Made by a program: the position numbers and the translations under genes | Part shown: positions 1-14,250 of the stretch, piece after piece | Position numbering within the stretch: the first letter of the stretch is position 1 | Layout of the letters: each line of letters starts with the position of its first letter | The notes under the pieces: generated by a model | Told to the model about the DNA's origin: nothing | Databases searched by the model: none | The model's input: only the letters and a program-made list of their open reading frames with translations | Source of the DNA: Aphidius gifuensis | Lineage: Eukaryota > Arthropoda > Insecta > Hymenoptera > Braconidae | DNA: 64,000 nt | Direction of reading: 5' to 3' | Assembly (NCBI RefSeq): GCF_014905175.1 | Contig: NC_057792.1 | Location: 2,294,001 to 2,358,000, forward strand

Positions 1-3000
1 ATATATTAAATAAATAAATTTAAAAAGAAAAAAAAAAACCACATCCGAAAAAGTATTTTAAATATTTATAAAAATTCTTCAAACGAAAATTAAAAATTAA
101 AATTAAGGATAGAAATAAACCGTTATAGTAAAGAAAGAAAATGTGAGTTGTTTTTTTTTATTTATTTATATTATTTTCAAATTTAAAAATGTTTGGGGTA
201 CCAAAAACGGAAATGGTCCACCTGCTACTTTGAAAGTTGATATTGATCAATTGCGTTTGACCCCTTTCACGTGGTGTTTCAATTCTACGTAATAAATACA
301 TCGACATCCGGATGATTGTAAAACTCATTATCCGGTTATTTTTTTTTTTTTCAAATAAATATATATTTTTTTTTACTTTTAAATAATATACAATAGAATA
401 AAAATATATGAAAGATATTGTTTTACAATTAAAGATGGTAAAGTGGTTTAAATTTATTTTTCTTACACATTATATTTATCGTGTGAAAATTAACAGGAAA
501 GCATAAAGTTTATAATAAAAAAAATATAAAGAATATATTTTATTTTAAAAGCCATTTTCACCTGACAGTATTTTACCTTTTTTTTTTAATTTTAACTATA
601 TATTTTTCATCAATTTATTATTCATACACAACTTGTATACATGTTAAATTATTATCATTATTATTAACCTTTAAAAAAACTTGATAATTACATGCTTTGG
701 TTAACTAGAATAAAGAGAAATTTTAGAATTAAATTTGTGAGTATTTAATAAAAACAAAAAAAATATTAATATAGCTTTTTTTGTATAAAAACAAAACAGA
801 ATAAATTAATTGCGGTATTTTTTTGTTTTTTATTTGGTAATATTTTTTTTTGTTTAAATATAAAAATGTTATGAAAGTTTATTAGCATGATCGATCAATT
901 GCATCCGGACTTAACTGATCTCAATTTATTCTTGGCTCATCAAGTAACCAATTAAATTTCTCTCTGATCTATTTCCTATTTTTTCGAAAAATATTATCGC
1001 CTCAAGCATATGTTCATGATACTCGTTAATGTTTAATGAGAAGAAATAAATTTTAGATATTAATTAACATATAGCTAATGAATGTTTATTTAAAATATAA
1101 TTAAATTTATATATTTTAGATTAATTTTATAGAATTTATTTGTATATTTTTTTTCTATTATTAAGCTCATTAAATTTTGTTGGGCGTTGTTAAACACGAT
1201 TTAACACTTTTCATTCAGCAAAATTGAGTATTTTGTGTGGGATAGATGTAACATTTAAACTTTCCATGTTGTTAACATCAAGTGTATGTTTTTTTTTTTT
1301 TTACAACATATTTTTAATATTGATTAATAGTTTGTAAAATAAATAGACTGTGGGTGGAGTCGATACACTTGAATAATATAAACAAACTAATTTTAAATAA
1401 AATGTATTTAGACAAAAAAAACACAAATTTTCACATGAGAGTTAAACTAACTTGTTAATTGATATCCCCTAATATTATATCATATTAAATTCTATATAAA
1501 CAAATGAAATATAAATTCAACAAAATAAATATTTAATAATAATTATTATTTGCTTATTTATTTATTGAATTACAGTCGTGAGTCTTCAGCAAACCACTGT
1601 TAAATTACTGCACTCTGCATTTTGTCCACAGTTGTATAAATTTACTTCATGGTAATTTAATTTATTTTTTTATTCTTAAGACTCTCTTTATTTTTTTTTT
1701 TACCTAGTTGATGGTTTTTTTTTTTTATTTATTTTTTTGTCATCAGAAAGTCAAACAGTATGTGTTTATAAACTACTGTCTACTTTCACCCACCCAACAA
1801 TTGTAAATGTTCATATTTGCTCTCAATAATATTTTTACATAATTTTTAAAATACATGTAATTTAAATTTATCATTATTACAAGATAAAAAAAAATTTAAA
1901 TGATAAATAAAAAATATAAATAAACAAATAATTAAACAAGTTTAGAAATCAAGACTTTTAATAAAGAAAAATTTTTTTTACCTTTTTTTTTTTTCATTTT
2001 CATTTGGTTATTTAAATAAGAAATAAGAAAAATTTTTCCAACAAATTATCCCGTTTCTTTTGATGAATTATTATTCTTTTAATAACGTGGCAAAAATTCC
2101 GTTGGTTTCATAACAATATTTCTCGTGTGGTGCGATAGATTATACCAGACACTTTGTTTCTTTCGTAATCATCATCGAGAGTCCATGCTTTTTTATTCTT
2201 GTTCCACAGAAAATTAAAAAATACAAAATATATATATAATCAAGAGATAGGGTAGTGCATATTTTTGCAAACCACTAGACAATAGCTATATTGAGAAATT
2301 CAGTATACTATAACATACTGCGTGATGAGGAAAATAATTGTACAATATTAATATTTGTAAAAAAATTAATTAAATAAATTTTTTTTTTCAAAGATTATCT
2401 TATTTTTAATATAAACAATTATAATAATTTTATAGAAATTTTTTTTTTATATATATTATTAATTAATTAAAAACACGCATTTAAAATTTTTTTTTTATTT
2501 TTTGATTAAATGATACAGAATTTTACTTTCGTGTTAAAAAAAAAAAAAATTAAATAGTTTATTATTTAATTTATTTATGCTTCATTGATTTAAATTTTTA
2601 TTAATTTAAGAGGGTTTATAGTGGCAACAAGTTAATAAGGGTAAATCATTAATAATATTTTAGTGTAATGTTTTTTTTTTTAAAACATGTTTATGTTTGT
2701 TAAATTGTTGTACGTGTTAAAAAAAATAAAACTACGTTATACGACATTTTTTTGAAATATTTAACCGGTATTAAAAGTTATCCATGACCACGTATTCCCA
2801 GACACGACATACGTATTCATGTTTACCGTTATTTTGGCGTTCATGTGAGGTTTTGTAACCGAGTGACCCAGACCTCTCAACTGTTCAACCATCACTAAAT
2901 ATCATTAAAATTCAATCAATTTATTTCCTTATCAACAAATCAATATAATAAATTATATCAAACATAACATTGCCTGATAGAAAAAAAATTAAACTATTAT

Positions 3001-4824
3001 ATTTATTCATTTATCAAATGATTATTAAAATTAAATATTTTTTTTTTAAATACTCATTTTAGCTCTGGGAATTTTTTAAATTATAATTATAAATATGAGA
3101 ATTCAGGAGGCTCTAGAAAAAAATTAGATTACAATTAATTGAATGAAAAATTTCACATTTTTTTAAGGTAGAAAATTAAAAAAATTATATACTTTTTCTT
3201 TTGTATATTCGTCTCGCATCTTATATGTATATTTTTTTTTTTTGTTAATTATTTCTTTGTGATGATTAAAGGCTTGAAATAATGAAGATGGAAATTTGGA
3301 ACACAAACGTGCCGCACGTGTGACCTATTCTTGTAATTTTATAATTTTTAGTTGATTTTTTTTGTAAAAATATTTTGGGTATATGTAAATTATAATTGTA
3401 AAATTTCCATTAAAATATAAATAATTAAAAAATATTTTTTATACAAATTATTCTAGATTATTTTTTTATTTTTATAATAAATTTAAATGTTATATTTTCT
3501 AGTTTTTATTTATAGATTATTTTCTCATTGAGAAACCGGAATTGATATAATTATTTGAATAATATATATCAAGATTATTTGATATACATATTTACAGTTA
3601 ATCGAGTTTTCAAATATGTAAATCAATTTATGATAATCCGATAATTGCATCTATGCATTGTGACCTCAAAAAAAATTAACATTAAAAATTACAATAAACA
3701 CCTTGACAATTTATCATTTAAAAAAATAAATTTTATATTTTAAATATAAATAATTTTAACTTTTACACTAACAAATAAATAAATTCATCAAGAATAAAAA
3801 GAAGAAACTTTTTTTTTTTACTCAACGACCGCATTTTTTTATATCATAAATAAACATCATACAAACTTGGTCGATTTCCTGACTTTCCCTCAACAATATA
3901 AATATTATTTTTTTATAAAAAATATATATTCATAGAGTTAAATAAATAAATAAAATAAACTTGACAATTTTATTTATTTAAAACCAAACAATAAAAATAA
4001 TTTTGCAATACGTAATTATCAATAATTATGTGAATTTTTTTTTTCAATTTAAAGACCCTTATTTAATTATTTTTTTGAAATAAAATATAAATTATTTCAA
4101 GGTTTAATATTTGTTAATAAAAATTATTCTTATCCTAAATTTTTTATTGCCCATAAATATATACAAATGTCAATGACCTTAATCCATTGTTTTGGCAGTT
4201 TAAATAATTTTTTTTTTCATTTTTTTTTTAGCATGGGTATGTTTATTGTCAGATGAGGTATAATTAAATTCAACCATTGCAAATAATAAAGTAAATAATA
4301 ATAATTGTTGAATATAACTTGTGGCGAAAGGTTTGACATTGCATTAACGATGGAATTTCACGTAGGATTGTATCATAATATTTTATTTATAATTTTTATA
4401 GTTATTATTTTGTACTACAAAAAAATGGGAATGAAAAATAATCATAAAAAATATATTCTCATTTTAATTTTTACCTATAACAACAGCTGTGTCTGTGTGT
4501 ATATTTTTTAACTTGAAAAATAATCAACTAAAAAATAAAAGATCTGTTATTTTACCTGGATTTTTTTTTTATTTATTTTATTCAAGTCAGACAAGACAGT
4601 GACACGACAAAACACTCTATACTTCTTGATAATTGTATCGTGTTTTCCGTAGTCGTGTCGCCAAATGATCAGGTCGACGAACGGTAGCTTTATTTATTTT
4701 TTTATTAATTTATATCTATTTTCTTCACCTGTTATTTAATTGCTTTTTTAAATGTTAAACATAATAGAAAATAATTATTTTCTTTATAGATATAATTTTC
4801 TAATTTTTATGTTTGTTTTTTTAG
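1..4824 (+). other. Upstream/intron sequence of the furrowed-like gene, no exon found
   Basis: No open frame with a signal peptide or a recognisable domain was found here on either strand. The sequence is A+T-rich with many T and A runs. The first recognisable exon of the furrowed-like gene begins at 4825 in a phase that needs one nucleotide (G, giving Glu) from an earlier exon. At least one upstream coding exon, with the signal peptide, must therefore exist. It is either before the window or too short to see here. Small less A+T-rich patches at about 2750-2890 and 4580-4690 could be regulatory or exonic, but nothing distinguishes them. Confidence 0.6.
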
Positions 4825-7800
4825 AAATTAAATGTGGCCATCCAGCAGTGCCAATGAACTCAAAAGTTTCATTGTCTGATAATTCATTGTCATCTGGTAC
4901 ACAAGCAAGCTATACATGTGATGCTGGTTATGAACTCTTTGGGTAAGTTGAATATAAATTTTGAATAAAAAAAATAGCGGATAATAGCGGATGAAACGAA
5001 CGCATATTTTTCTTGTTTTTAATTTATTTATTCAACGACAAACGCAAAGCTAGAAAATTATGAAAATTATATATAAATATATATAAAACCCCCCAAATAT
5101 TATCGACTATATGGATTTTCAACCGAAACGTTTGTTGTTGAATAAATAAATACGGTAGCAGTCACTAATAATGCAGCCGATTGCATTTTTTCCTATTTAA
5201 CTGATAAGAATTAAATATTTTTTAAAACAATTTAAATTTTATTTATATTTATCTTAATTTTCTTTTCAAGTTGTTATTTTCATTTTATCTATTTTATGTA
5301 ATTTTTTTTATTTCATTTTAACATATTTCTTTTGTAGTTGACAGAAGGCCATTCTATTTAACAAGTACTTGTACTGGCCTTGCTTATATCACTTAATACA
5401 TACACACACTTTGCACATGCAATTACCAACAAATCAGTGGAGCATAAAATCAGTTCATTGAAATTGTCATTATTTTTATTTTTTGTCTTAATATATTTGA
5501 TCGTTATTTAAAAAGTATTTAATATATTTTCTCTTACGTTTTTACTATTAATATCTATCGACACACCCCTTAACAAGCCAGCCATATTAAAATTATTATA
5601 ATTAATTTATTATTATAACATAAATTAATATTCACGGTTGATGAACTCAATTTACCTTTAAAGTTTTTATAAAATTATTCATTTTTAAACATTCAATAGG
5701 TATGTAAAAAATTTATTAATATAAAAAAAATTTCATCAGCTCACTTTCACTGGGATATAATAGTTGATATTAAATTCATTGTCATTGAATTTAGTAAACC
5801 ATAAAATAATAATTATTTTTTTTTATTATTTTAAATTTCATTTTTATATTTTTTTAATAAAAAGTCACGCAGTCAAAAAGAAAAATATATATATTAACAT
5901 GGCTCTATACTTTTCCTTGAAATTTCTTTGTCTTAAATTTCTTTGTCACGACAATAATTAACAACAATAAATGAGAATATGAAAAAAGAAAAAATTACAA
6001 CAGTTTACATGAACTTAAAGAATTCTATTCTCATTGATGCATTTTTTTTTTTTTTTTTCTAGCATATTGTTTTTAAAATAATTTTTAATTTAATAAGCTT
6101 ATTTTTTTATTTTAAGACAATCTTCATTGACTTGTAACAGCCGAGGTAAATGGCAAGGTGAACTTCCATTCTGTGGTAAGTAAAAAAATTATTAACAGTT
6201 AATGTATTTAAATAATAAAAAAATATATATAATAAATTATAAAAACACAATAGGTACAAATGTGGCATTTCGAAAGCCAGCAAATCAATCAACAACAGTT
6301 AGAGGTGGTGATGCTGGTCATGGTAATGATGGTGATGTTAGTACAGAGCATGATGGTAAAAGATGTACAGAAACACAAAGTGAACCAAGTCCATGGTGGA
6401 GAGTTGATTTATTAAAATCATATTCAGTTAAAGTTGTTAGAGTTACAACAAGAGGTTGTTGTGGTCATCAGCCACTTCAAGATATTGAAATAAGAGTTGG
6501 TAATAGTAGTGCTGAGTTACAAAGAAATCCATTATGTGCCTGGTTTCCCGGAACAATTGGTAAATTAAATTAAATTTATAATAAGCATAACATTCTTAAT
6601 ATCAACATTGAAATTAATTAATTTATTAAATATTTTAGAAGAAGGAATAACTAAAACATTTGCATGTGCAAGAGCACTAGTTGGTCAATATGTTTTTCTT
6701 CAACTTGTTGGAGTTGAAGGAAGCTTGAGTCTTTGTGAAGTTGAAATTTTTGCAACTGACGGTATGTATAGAAATAAAAAGTTTGTGGTAAAGAAATGAC
6801 CTAAATATTAAACATCATTGACCACATGTTACTTAATAAAAAATCTATTTTTAATTTACAGAATTTTCAATCGACAGATGTGCACATGCTGGTACATCAG
6901 CTGATGCTGATATTGCACCATTTAATTCAACGTGTTATGAATTTGTTGTTAAAAAAGGTGGATCATATCAAGATGCTAGAAATTATTGTAAATCACGTGG
7001 TGGTGATTTAGCACATGGTTTTAAAGGAATATCATCGACATTTATATTAAATAATTTAGAAAGAAGAAAGGATAAATTAAAAACTCAATTAGTATGGGTT
7101 GGTGCACAAAAAGAACCATCAATAACAGCAAGAACATGGAGATGGGTTGATGGTAAATTTTTTATTATTAAATAACAAGATTGATGAATAAATAATATAT
7201 TCAAGAATAAAAGCTGGAGCAATTGTGAGAATGAGGTCAAGAAATAAAACATTATATAATATTTTAAATGCAAATAGTTCATCGAACTCTTTCAATCAAC
7301 TTTCAATAGAACTAACGAATCATTACACAATTTTATAAACAAAAAAACAAACATATTCTTTATAGAATCATCTTACAAAAAAAAAACGTTTAAAAAATCA
7401 TTTACTTTTTTTTATTTATATTATGAAATGAAAAAGCAATGACACAGAACGATTATTTTTATATATCAATTTAAAATGAGACGTGAAAGTAAAAGCTCAT
7501 TGTAATGCAACGGAAGTTGCACCTTTGGTGCTCAAGTATCCATATAAAAAAAAAAATAAATATATAATAATAGAACAACTTGTGTCGTTTGTAAAATAGT
7601 CACGTTGGTCATCAATTTGACCGGACATAAACCAATTTCGAAATGTTGTTTTTGATTGTTATTATTTTGTAATAATGTTATTTATTTAAATTTACAGGTG
7701 AAGTTGTGTTGAAACCATCATGGGGAAAAGATCAGCCAAATAATTACAATGGTGAACAAAATTGTGTTGTACTGGATGGTGGAAGAAGCTGGTTGTGGAA

Positions 7801-10800
7801 TGATGTTGGTTGTAATTTGGATTATTTACCATGGATATGTCAAAGCAGTAAGTTTATTTGATTGAAAAAAAATTATAATATACTGATTAATAATATTATT
7901 TACAGCTCCATCAATATGTGGAAGTCCTGATAAATTAGAAAACACAACAATTGTTGGTAATAAAAGAACACTTGGTTCAACAATTGATTACACTTGTCCA
8001 GATGGTTACATGCTTGTTGGTTTAAAATCACGTGTATGTGAAGAAAATGGTTTTTGGAGTGGTAAACCACCAACATGTAAATATGTTGATTGTGGTTATT
8101 TAAAAGAATTTGATAATGGAATAATTAGTCTTACTGATAAACGTACAACATATGGTGCTGTTGCTGAATATTCATGTAAAAATAATTACACATTAATTGG
8201 TGATGCACAAAGAAGATGTGGTGATGGTGGTATTTGGAGTGGACATCAACCACAATGTCTTTGTATGTTAAAAAAATACATAAAGCTTATATTTCTTATA
8301 AAAAGATTTATTTATATTATATATTTTTTTTTATTCAACAGTTGACTGGTGTCCAGATCCTCCAGAGATTATTGGTGGTGTTATTTCAATTGATGGAAAA
8401 CGTGCTGGATCAACAGCAACTTATACTTGTCAAAGTGGTTTTATTCTCTTTGGTGATAATGTAAGTATAAAAAAAATAAAACTATTTTTTAAATGATTTA
8501 TAAAATAAATTTTTATAAATTAATTTTTAGATATTAACATGTGAAATTGGTGGTGACTGGTCAGGCAAAGCACCACAATGTAAATTTATTGATTGTGGCT
8601 CACCAGCACAAATTGAAAATGGAAATGTTGAATTAATAAATGGAAGTACAACAATTGGTAGTATTATTAAATACACATGTCGTGATGATTATTGGCTTGT
8701 TGGTGAATCGAAACATGAATGTACAAGAGAAGGAAAGTGGAGTTCTCCAACACCATCATGTGAATGTAAGTTAAATAATAAAAATGAATAAACAAAAGAT
8801 TTTATTATTAAAAAAAAATGTTTTATAGTGATTACATGTGAGGAACCAGAAGTACCAGCTGGAAGTTACGTTGTTGGATATGATTTAGATATTCACAGTT
8901 CAATTGAATATCATTGTGACGTGGGTTATTTATTGCATGGTGAAGCAAAACATACATGTGAAAAAAGTGGCGATTGGTCTGGTGAAGTACCTACATGTGA
9001 ATGTAAGTAATAATAATAATAAAAAGACCTCCACGTTCCATTTAACATTTATAATAATGTCATAGACAAGAATGAAATATTGAGTGTGTTATGTTAATGG
9101 AGAAATTATTCATTTTTAATCTATTCAAATGTATGTGTATTTTATTTTGTTAAAGATATTAATTGTGGAAAGGTATTGCCAATTTTAAATGGTGCAATTG
9201 AGTATGTTAATGGTACAACACATCTAGGAAGTGAAATAACATATAGCTGTACTAAAAATTATCGTTTAAATGGTATAACAAGAAGATATTGTCTCGACAA
9301 TCGTCAATGGAGTGATGCAACACCAAAATGTGAAGGTAAGCTAATTATTATTTATTGTATAATTTATATTTAATTAATATTTTATTTATTATTTAAAAGA
9401 AATACGTTGTACTGAGCCAATACTTGCTGAACATGGTATTTTATCAGTTACTGGAAATGATAGAATGTATGGAAGAACAATAATTAGAACTGGTACTGCT
9501 GAAAATTCAAATACTGGTGCAACATCATATAAAATTGGTGCACTTGTTAAGTACAGATGTGAAAGAGGATACAAAGTTATTGGTGAACCATTATCAACAT
9601 GTGAAGATAATGGAAAATGGAGTGGTGAAGTACCACAATGTATTTGTAAGTTATAAATTTTATTTTTTCATATGAAATTTATATAAATATATTTTAAATG
9701 TTTTTTTATTTGTAGTTGTTGATTGTGGTAAACCAAATGAAACTGAACATGGTCATTTTACATTGACATCAAATGCAACATATTATGGTGCAGCAGCAAT
9801 TTATGAATGTGATGGTAATTATGAAATTGATGGTTTTGCAAGACGTTTATGTCTTGAAAATGGTACATGGAGTAGTGATATACCAATATGTCGTGAAATA
9901 AGATGTAAAGATCCAGATAAAATAACACCATTAACAATACAAGTATCAACACATAGTGTTGGTGGTATTGCACATTATAATTGTCCACGTGGTTATTACA
10001 TGGAAGGTAATGAAACAAGAGTATGTATGCAAAATGGTTCCTGGAGTGGATCTATGCCATTTTGTTATGGTAAGTTATTTGATTGATATAAATCTAGACG
10101 CATTATTTTTTTAAATGTTTGAATAATAATTATGACATAATAATTTATGGATATTACAGCACTTGATTGTAAACAACCGGAATCAATAGACAATGGAAGA
10201 GTTATCGTTGTGAATGGATCAACACTCTTTGGTGGAGCTGCTGAGTATCATTGTTTACCACAATTTGAAAGAGTCGGACCATTTTTAAGAAAATGTTTAG
10301 ACACTGGTTCATGGAGTGGTGATGAACCAAGATGTGAATGTAAGTATATTCAATAATTAAATTTTACTAGACTACTTTTGTATGCTAATTATTAATTATT
10401 ATTATTTCAGTAATTTCTAATGAAGTAGCAGAAGCACAAGGAGTTGGAACAAGTGTTGGAATTGGAGCTGGAATAATAATATTAATTTTAATAATTCTTG
10501 GACTTGTTTATCTTAGATTGTAAGTAATAAAAATAATTATTGATTTATTATTTTATTTTTAAAATAATCAGTGAGCTTTTAGATGGAGGAAAATTTATGT
10601 ATTCTTGTTTTTTTTTTAGGAGAAAAGCAACACCAGTTAAAAATACAGAAAATGTACAAGCTGCAGAGAGAAAGGAAGATCAAAATGCAGCAGTTATGTC
10701 TTATGCAACACTTAATGATGGCACCACAAATACAAATAGAATGTATGAAAATGTTCCAGAAGATGGACTCTATGATAGTCCATACAGTGGAACCAACAGC

Positions 10801-10982
10801 ACTTATGGGTAAATTAATTTGACACATTTAATTAGAAATGTATTTGTCAATTCATTTTAATTCAAATTTAAATCATTTATAGATATGGAACTGGAAGGAA
10901 AACATACAATCGATCAGGACACTATGAAGTTGAACCACCACCAAGAAATGGCATCACCATTAACGGTGTCTCTGTTCGATAA
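4825..10982 (+). CDS. fw: Furrowed-like selectin-type receptor (CCP / fucolectin-like / C-type lectin / CCP x10 / TM), 5' partial
   Basis: This is a single-pass cell-surface adhesion protein; Drosophila furrowed acts in eye and bristle development and planar polarity. Exons: 4825-4942, 6117-6175, 6254-6559, 6639-6761, 6862-7152, 7698-7847, 7906-8262, 8342-8460, 8531-8765, 8829-9002, 9156-9335, 9400-9645, 9716-10069, 10160-10339, 10411-10519, 10620-10808, 10883-10982. All joins keep frame and give about 1,095 residues. Exons 1-2 form one CCP (Sushi) domain. Exons 3-4 form a fucolectin/tachylectin-type domain (motif WWRVDL). Exons 5-6 form a C-type lectin domain with QPN and WND. Exons 7-14 encode ten CCPs, most with a W-S-G-x-x-P-x-C ending. 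Exon 15 encodes the membrane span. Exons 16-17 encode a tail with Tyr motifs YENV and YDSP. Nearly all introns between extracellular domains are phase 1. The start lies upstream of the visible exons. Confidence 0.87.
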
Positions 10983-11739
10983 ATTAAATTAATTTAATCA
11001 ACAAAAAGAAGAAACAATATATAAATAATATATACATTTTTTTCAATCAATAAATTTTCATTATTTGTACATATTACATTTGATAAGATGCAGATAAATA
11101 ATTATAATAATAATTTAAGCAGAAAATTTATAATTTAATATTTATTTTCTGCTAATTAATTTTGACATTTTATTGTCAAAATTTGTATGATTTTTGTATA
11201 TACAAAAAAAAAAAAAAAAACTCCAGAAATTAATTTATCTGGATTCATTGTTTTTTTTTTTTTTCCTCCTTTGTTTTATATAGTTGATAATATTAATAGA
11301 AATTTATAAATTTATTTAGGTTTTTTTTTGTTTTATTTAGTTTTAGTCTATTTAATTAAGAAATAAAATTGATGTTTATCTTTATTTTTAAATATTGTTT
11401 ATTTAATATTACTTCCAAATGTAGATTTATTTTTTCATTTGAGAAATATTTTATTGCAAAATTGCCAACAGATAATTTCTATAAAAGGCGATGATTCATG
11501 GTCTTGAGTCAACATCCAATTACGGAATTTAGAACGATCCTTCAACCTTTCCAGATCACAAATTTTATGTTTTAAAATAAAAACAAATTTAAAAATTTAA
11601 AAAAAAAATTGATAATTTAATTTTAAAACTTGTTTAATGTATTTAAATAATTTATTTATATTTTTATATAACAAATAAAATTAAAAATAATAATCAATGA
11701 CAATGACCTGAATATTTCGATAAATTATATTCAAAAATT
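10983..11739 (+). other. furrowed 3' UTR and fw-sqh intergenic region
   Basis: A polyadenylation signal AATAAA lies at 11049-11054, about 67 bp after the furrowed stop codon, so the 3' UTR is probably short. The rest is A+T-rich with A/T homopolymers. No open frame of note was seen. The two genes are in the same orientation. Confidence 0.6.
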
Positions 11740-11903
11740 ACCGCGTATAGGTGGCGTTTTAATCGCGGCAATGGCGACTGGATAAAAAAAAAAACTGGAA
11801 CACAAAGGCCAGTGACGCGAGAGTGATTCCCGAGTTTAGACGTGTTGTTATAATATTTACAAATATTTATCAATTTTTATCATCTTCCAAGACCATCAAC
11901 AAA
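11740..11903 (+). promoter_or_regulatory. sqh promoter and non-coding first exon
   Basis: A CpG-containing patch (about 11740-11835), clearly less A+T-rich than its surroundings, precedes a candidate 5' UTR exon. That exon ends at 11903 with the donor GTGAGT and would join the acceptor before 12686, seven bases upstream of the sqh start codon. No TATA box is evident, as expected of a broadly expressed gene. The exact start of transcription is not determinable. Confidence 0.6.
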
Positions 11904-12692
11904 GTGAGTACATATAAAACACAATCATCAACACTTATTAACACAACATTTGTCAATAATTTAATCAATTTTTTATGCAAAATCCCGAAATATTTAGTAT
12001 TAATTTTTACATTTGACAGTCTATGTCGCATCCGCCATTGTTGATATCTTAATAACATTCCATAAAAAAAAATCATGACTCACTCCAAAAACATTTTATT
12101 TACCTGAAAAAAATTAAAACAAGGCCAACAACATATTATTGTTGTTAAAAAGCATTATTTTCTAAATTTTTTTTGCATAATTTTACTAATTTTTAACCTG
12201 AAAAAATAACCAAACAAGGAGCTTATTTTTTTTGTTACTATTATCATTATTATATTATTGTATAAAAAAAAAAAAAAAACATTCCGTATGACTAATTCGA
12301 AAGTTTATCTTGATAACACTGAATATTCCATTTTTGGTAATATTTAATTTTAACATTTAATGATTAACAAAACTTGAAGAAAATAAATTTAAAAAAATAG
12401 AAAATAATTAAAATACAGCTTATTGTGATTAAATATTCATTGTCTGCATTTCTTTTGTGACATTTGTCATTTTTTTTTTTTAAAAGAAGCATTCGTGTTT
12501 GCTCTTTTTGTTTATATAAATTTTTTTGCTAATAATAACATTGAAGTTTAACGACCTTACATCAAAATTAAATTCAACAAGCAAGTATATTTTACTCATA
12601 AATCATAAAACACAATACATTCATGTTAATTGTTATTATTGTCATGAAATAATAAATATAAAAATAATTAAATTTGATTATTTAGATCAACA

Positions 12693-13389
12693 ATGTCAGC
12701 AAGAAAAACAGCTGGTCGTCGTGCAACAACAAAAAAACGTGCACAACGTGCAACATCAAATGTATTTGCAATGTTTGATCAAGCACAAATTGCTGAATTT
12801 AAAGAAGCATTTAATATGATTGATCATAATCATGATGGTTTTATTGATAAAGAAGATTTGCATGATATGTTGGCATCATTGGGTAATTATTTTAAAAAAA
12901 ATCCTACAATATTATTATCCAAAAAATATCTTGTTTATAGTATTATTAATTGATGATTATTATAATTTTATCAAGGTAAAAATCCAACTGATGAATATCT
13001 TGAAGGAATGATGAGTGAAGCACCAGGTCCAATTAATTTTACAATGTTTTTAACATTATTTGGTGAACGTCTTCAAGGTACTGATCCAGAGGATGTTATT
13101 AAAAATGCATTTGGATGTTTTGATGAAGAAAATAATGGTCATATTAATGAAGAACGTTTACGTGAACTTTTAACAACAATGGGAGACAGGTAATTAATTA
13201 TTTTTTTAATATTAAAAGCAGCTGTGATGAGCTTAAATTAATGATAATTTATTTTTAAATTTATCAAGATTTACTGATGATGATGTTGATGAAATGTATC
13301 GTGAAGCTCCAATAAAAGGATCAATGTTTGATTATCTGGAATTTACCAGAATTTTAAAACATGGTGCCAAGGATAAAGATGAACAATAA
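12693..13389 (+). CDS. sqh: Non-muscle myosin II regulatory light chain (spaghetti squash)
   Basis: This is the EF-hand light chain that binds the neck of non-muscle myosin II heavy chain and controls actomyosin contractility when phosphorylated. Coding exons 12693-12882, 12976-13189 and 13269-13389 join in frame to 174 residues, the usual length. The N-terminus is basic and carries the activating kinase site R-A-T-S-N-V-F, with Thr21/Ser22 counting Met (Thr20/Ser21 in fly numbering). The first EF-hand loop, D-H-N-H-D-G-F-I-D, looks able to bind a divalent cation. The C-terminus is KDKDEQ-like. The start ATG follows an acceptor AG at 12684-12685, consistent with a 5' UTR exon at about 11.8 kb. 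A polyadenylation signal lies at 13610-13615. The gene appears complete and ordinary. Confidence 0.96.
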
Positions 13390-14250
13390 TCAACTGGCAA
13401 TTAATTTGTCTTTGAATTATTTTATCAGCTATAAACAAGATCTGCTGATGGACCAATGAGTGCATTTTTTTATTTGTGTAATCATTGTGGTTATCGATTG
13501 AAATTTTGTTAAATTTATCATCTAATATATTATATCTATTTACCTATCTCTTTTTCTTTTTTTTTTTTTTGGTTTGCCCTTTTTATATTTCGTTTTTAAC
13601 AAACGATACAATAAAGTAAATTTGTAAAACAATATTGTTTTATATTTTTTATTCCTTATTTTTAGCCACGATTTATGATGGTATTTATTTAATTCTCGTA
13701 TTGGTTTTTTTTAAGTACAGTTGATTGATTAGTCTCGTTGAGATATTACTATGACTAATCTATGTTAATTTTTTTTTATTTTAATTTATTAATACAGCAC
13801 AAATTAGCACAATCAATTATCATAATAATCTGAACGTTATCTAAGTCTTGTTATAAATTATTACCTCGACTAAATCAAGTTAAAAAATTAATCATTTTTC
13901 TATTTCATTTAACTCTACATTAACCAAACGTAACGTCGAAATTCGTATAATAATTTCGATAAAATTCTCTTAGCTTAATGATAAAAAAATCGAAATTTAA
14001 TTTGAAAAAAAAAAAGTAATTGAAAAATGGAGTAGATGAATTAATTGTTTACCTAATATGCCGATTAAATAATTGTTTAATTAAAAAATCGACTCCAACT
14101 GTTGCCAATCAAAGAGAAATTAATATATTCATATTGATTCTAAAAATTAAGACACAATATTCTTTCGCTTCATTTTTTTTAAAATTATTTAATTTAACAT
14201 TGCCCAGTATAAAAGAAAATTTTATTTTCATTTTTTTGTGGGTGGATAAA
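13390..14250 (+). other. sqh 3' UTR and intergenic DNA
   Basis: The AATAAA at 13610-13615 probably ends the sqh transcript. Beyond it the sequence is A+T-rich, with no open frame or motif that I can support as a gene. Confidence 0.5.

Noticed and set aside
559..572. CACCTGACAGTATT, complementary to much of miR-8
   Set aside because: There is no pairing arm nearby to form a precursor, so it is not a miR-8 gene. A 13-14 base match in this much sequence is not strong evidence of a target.
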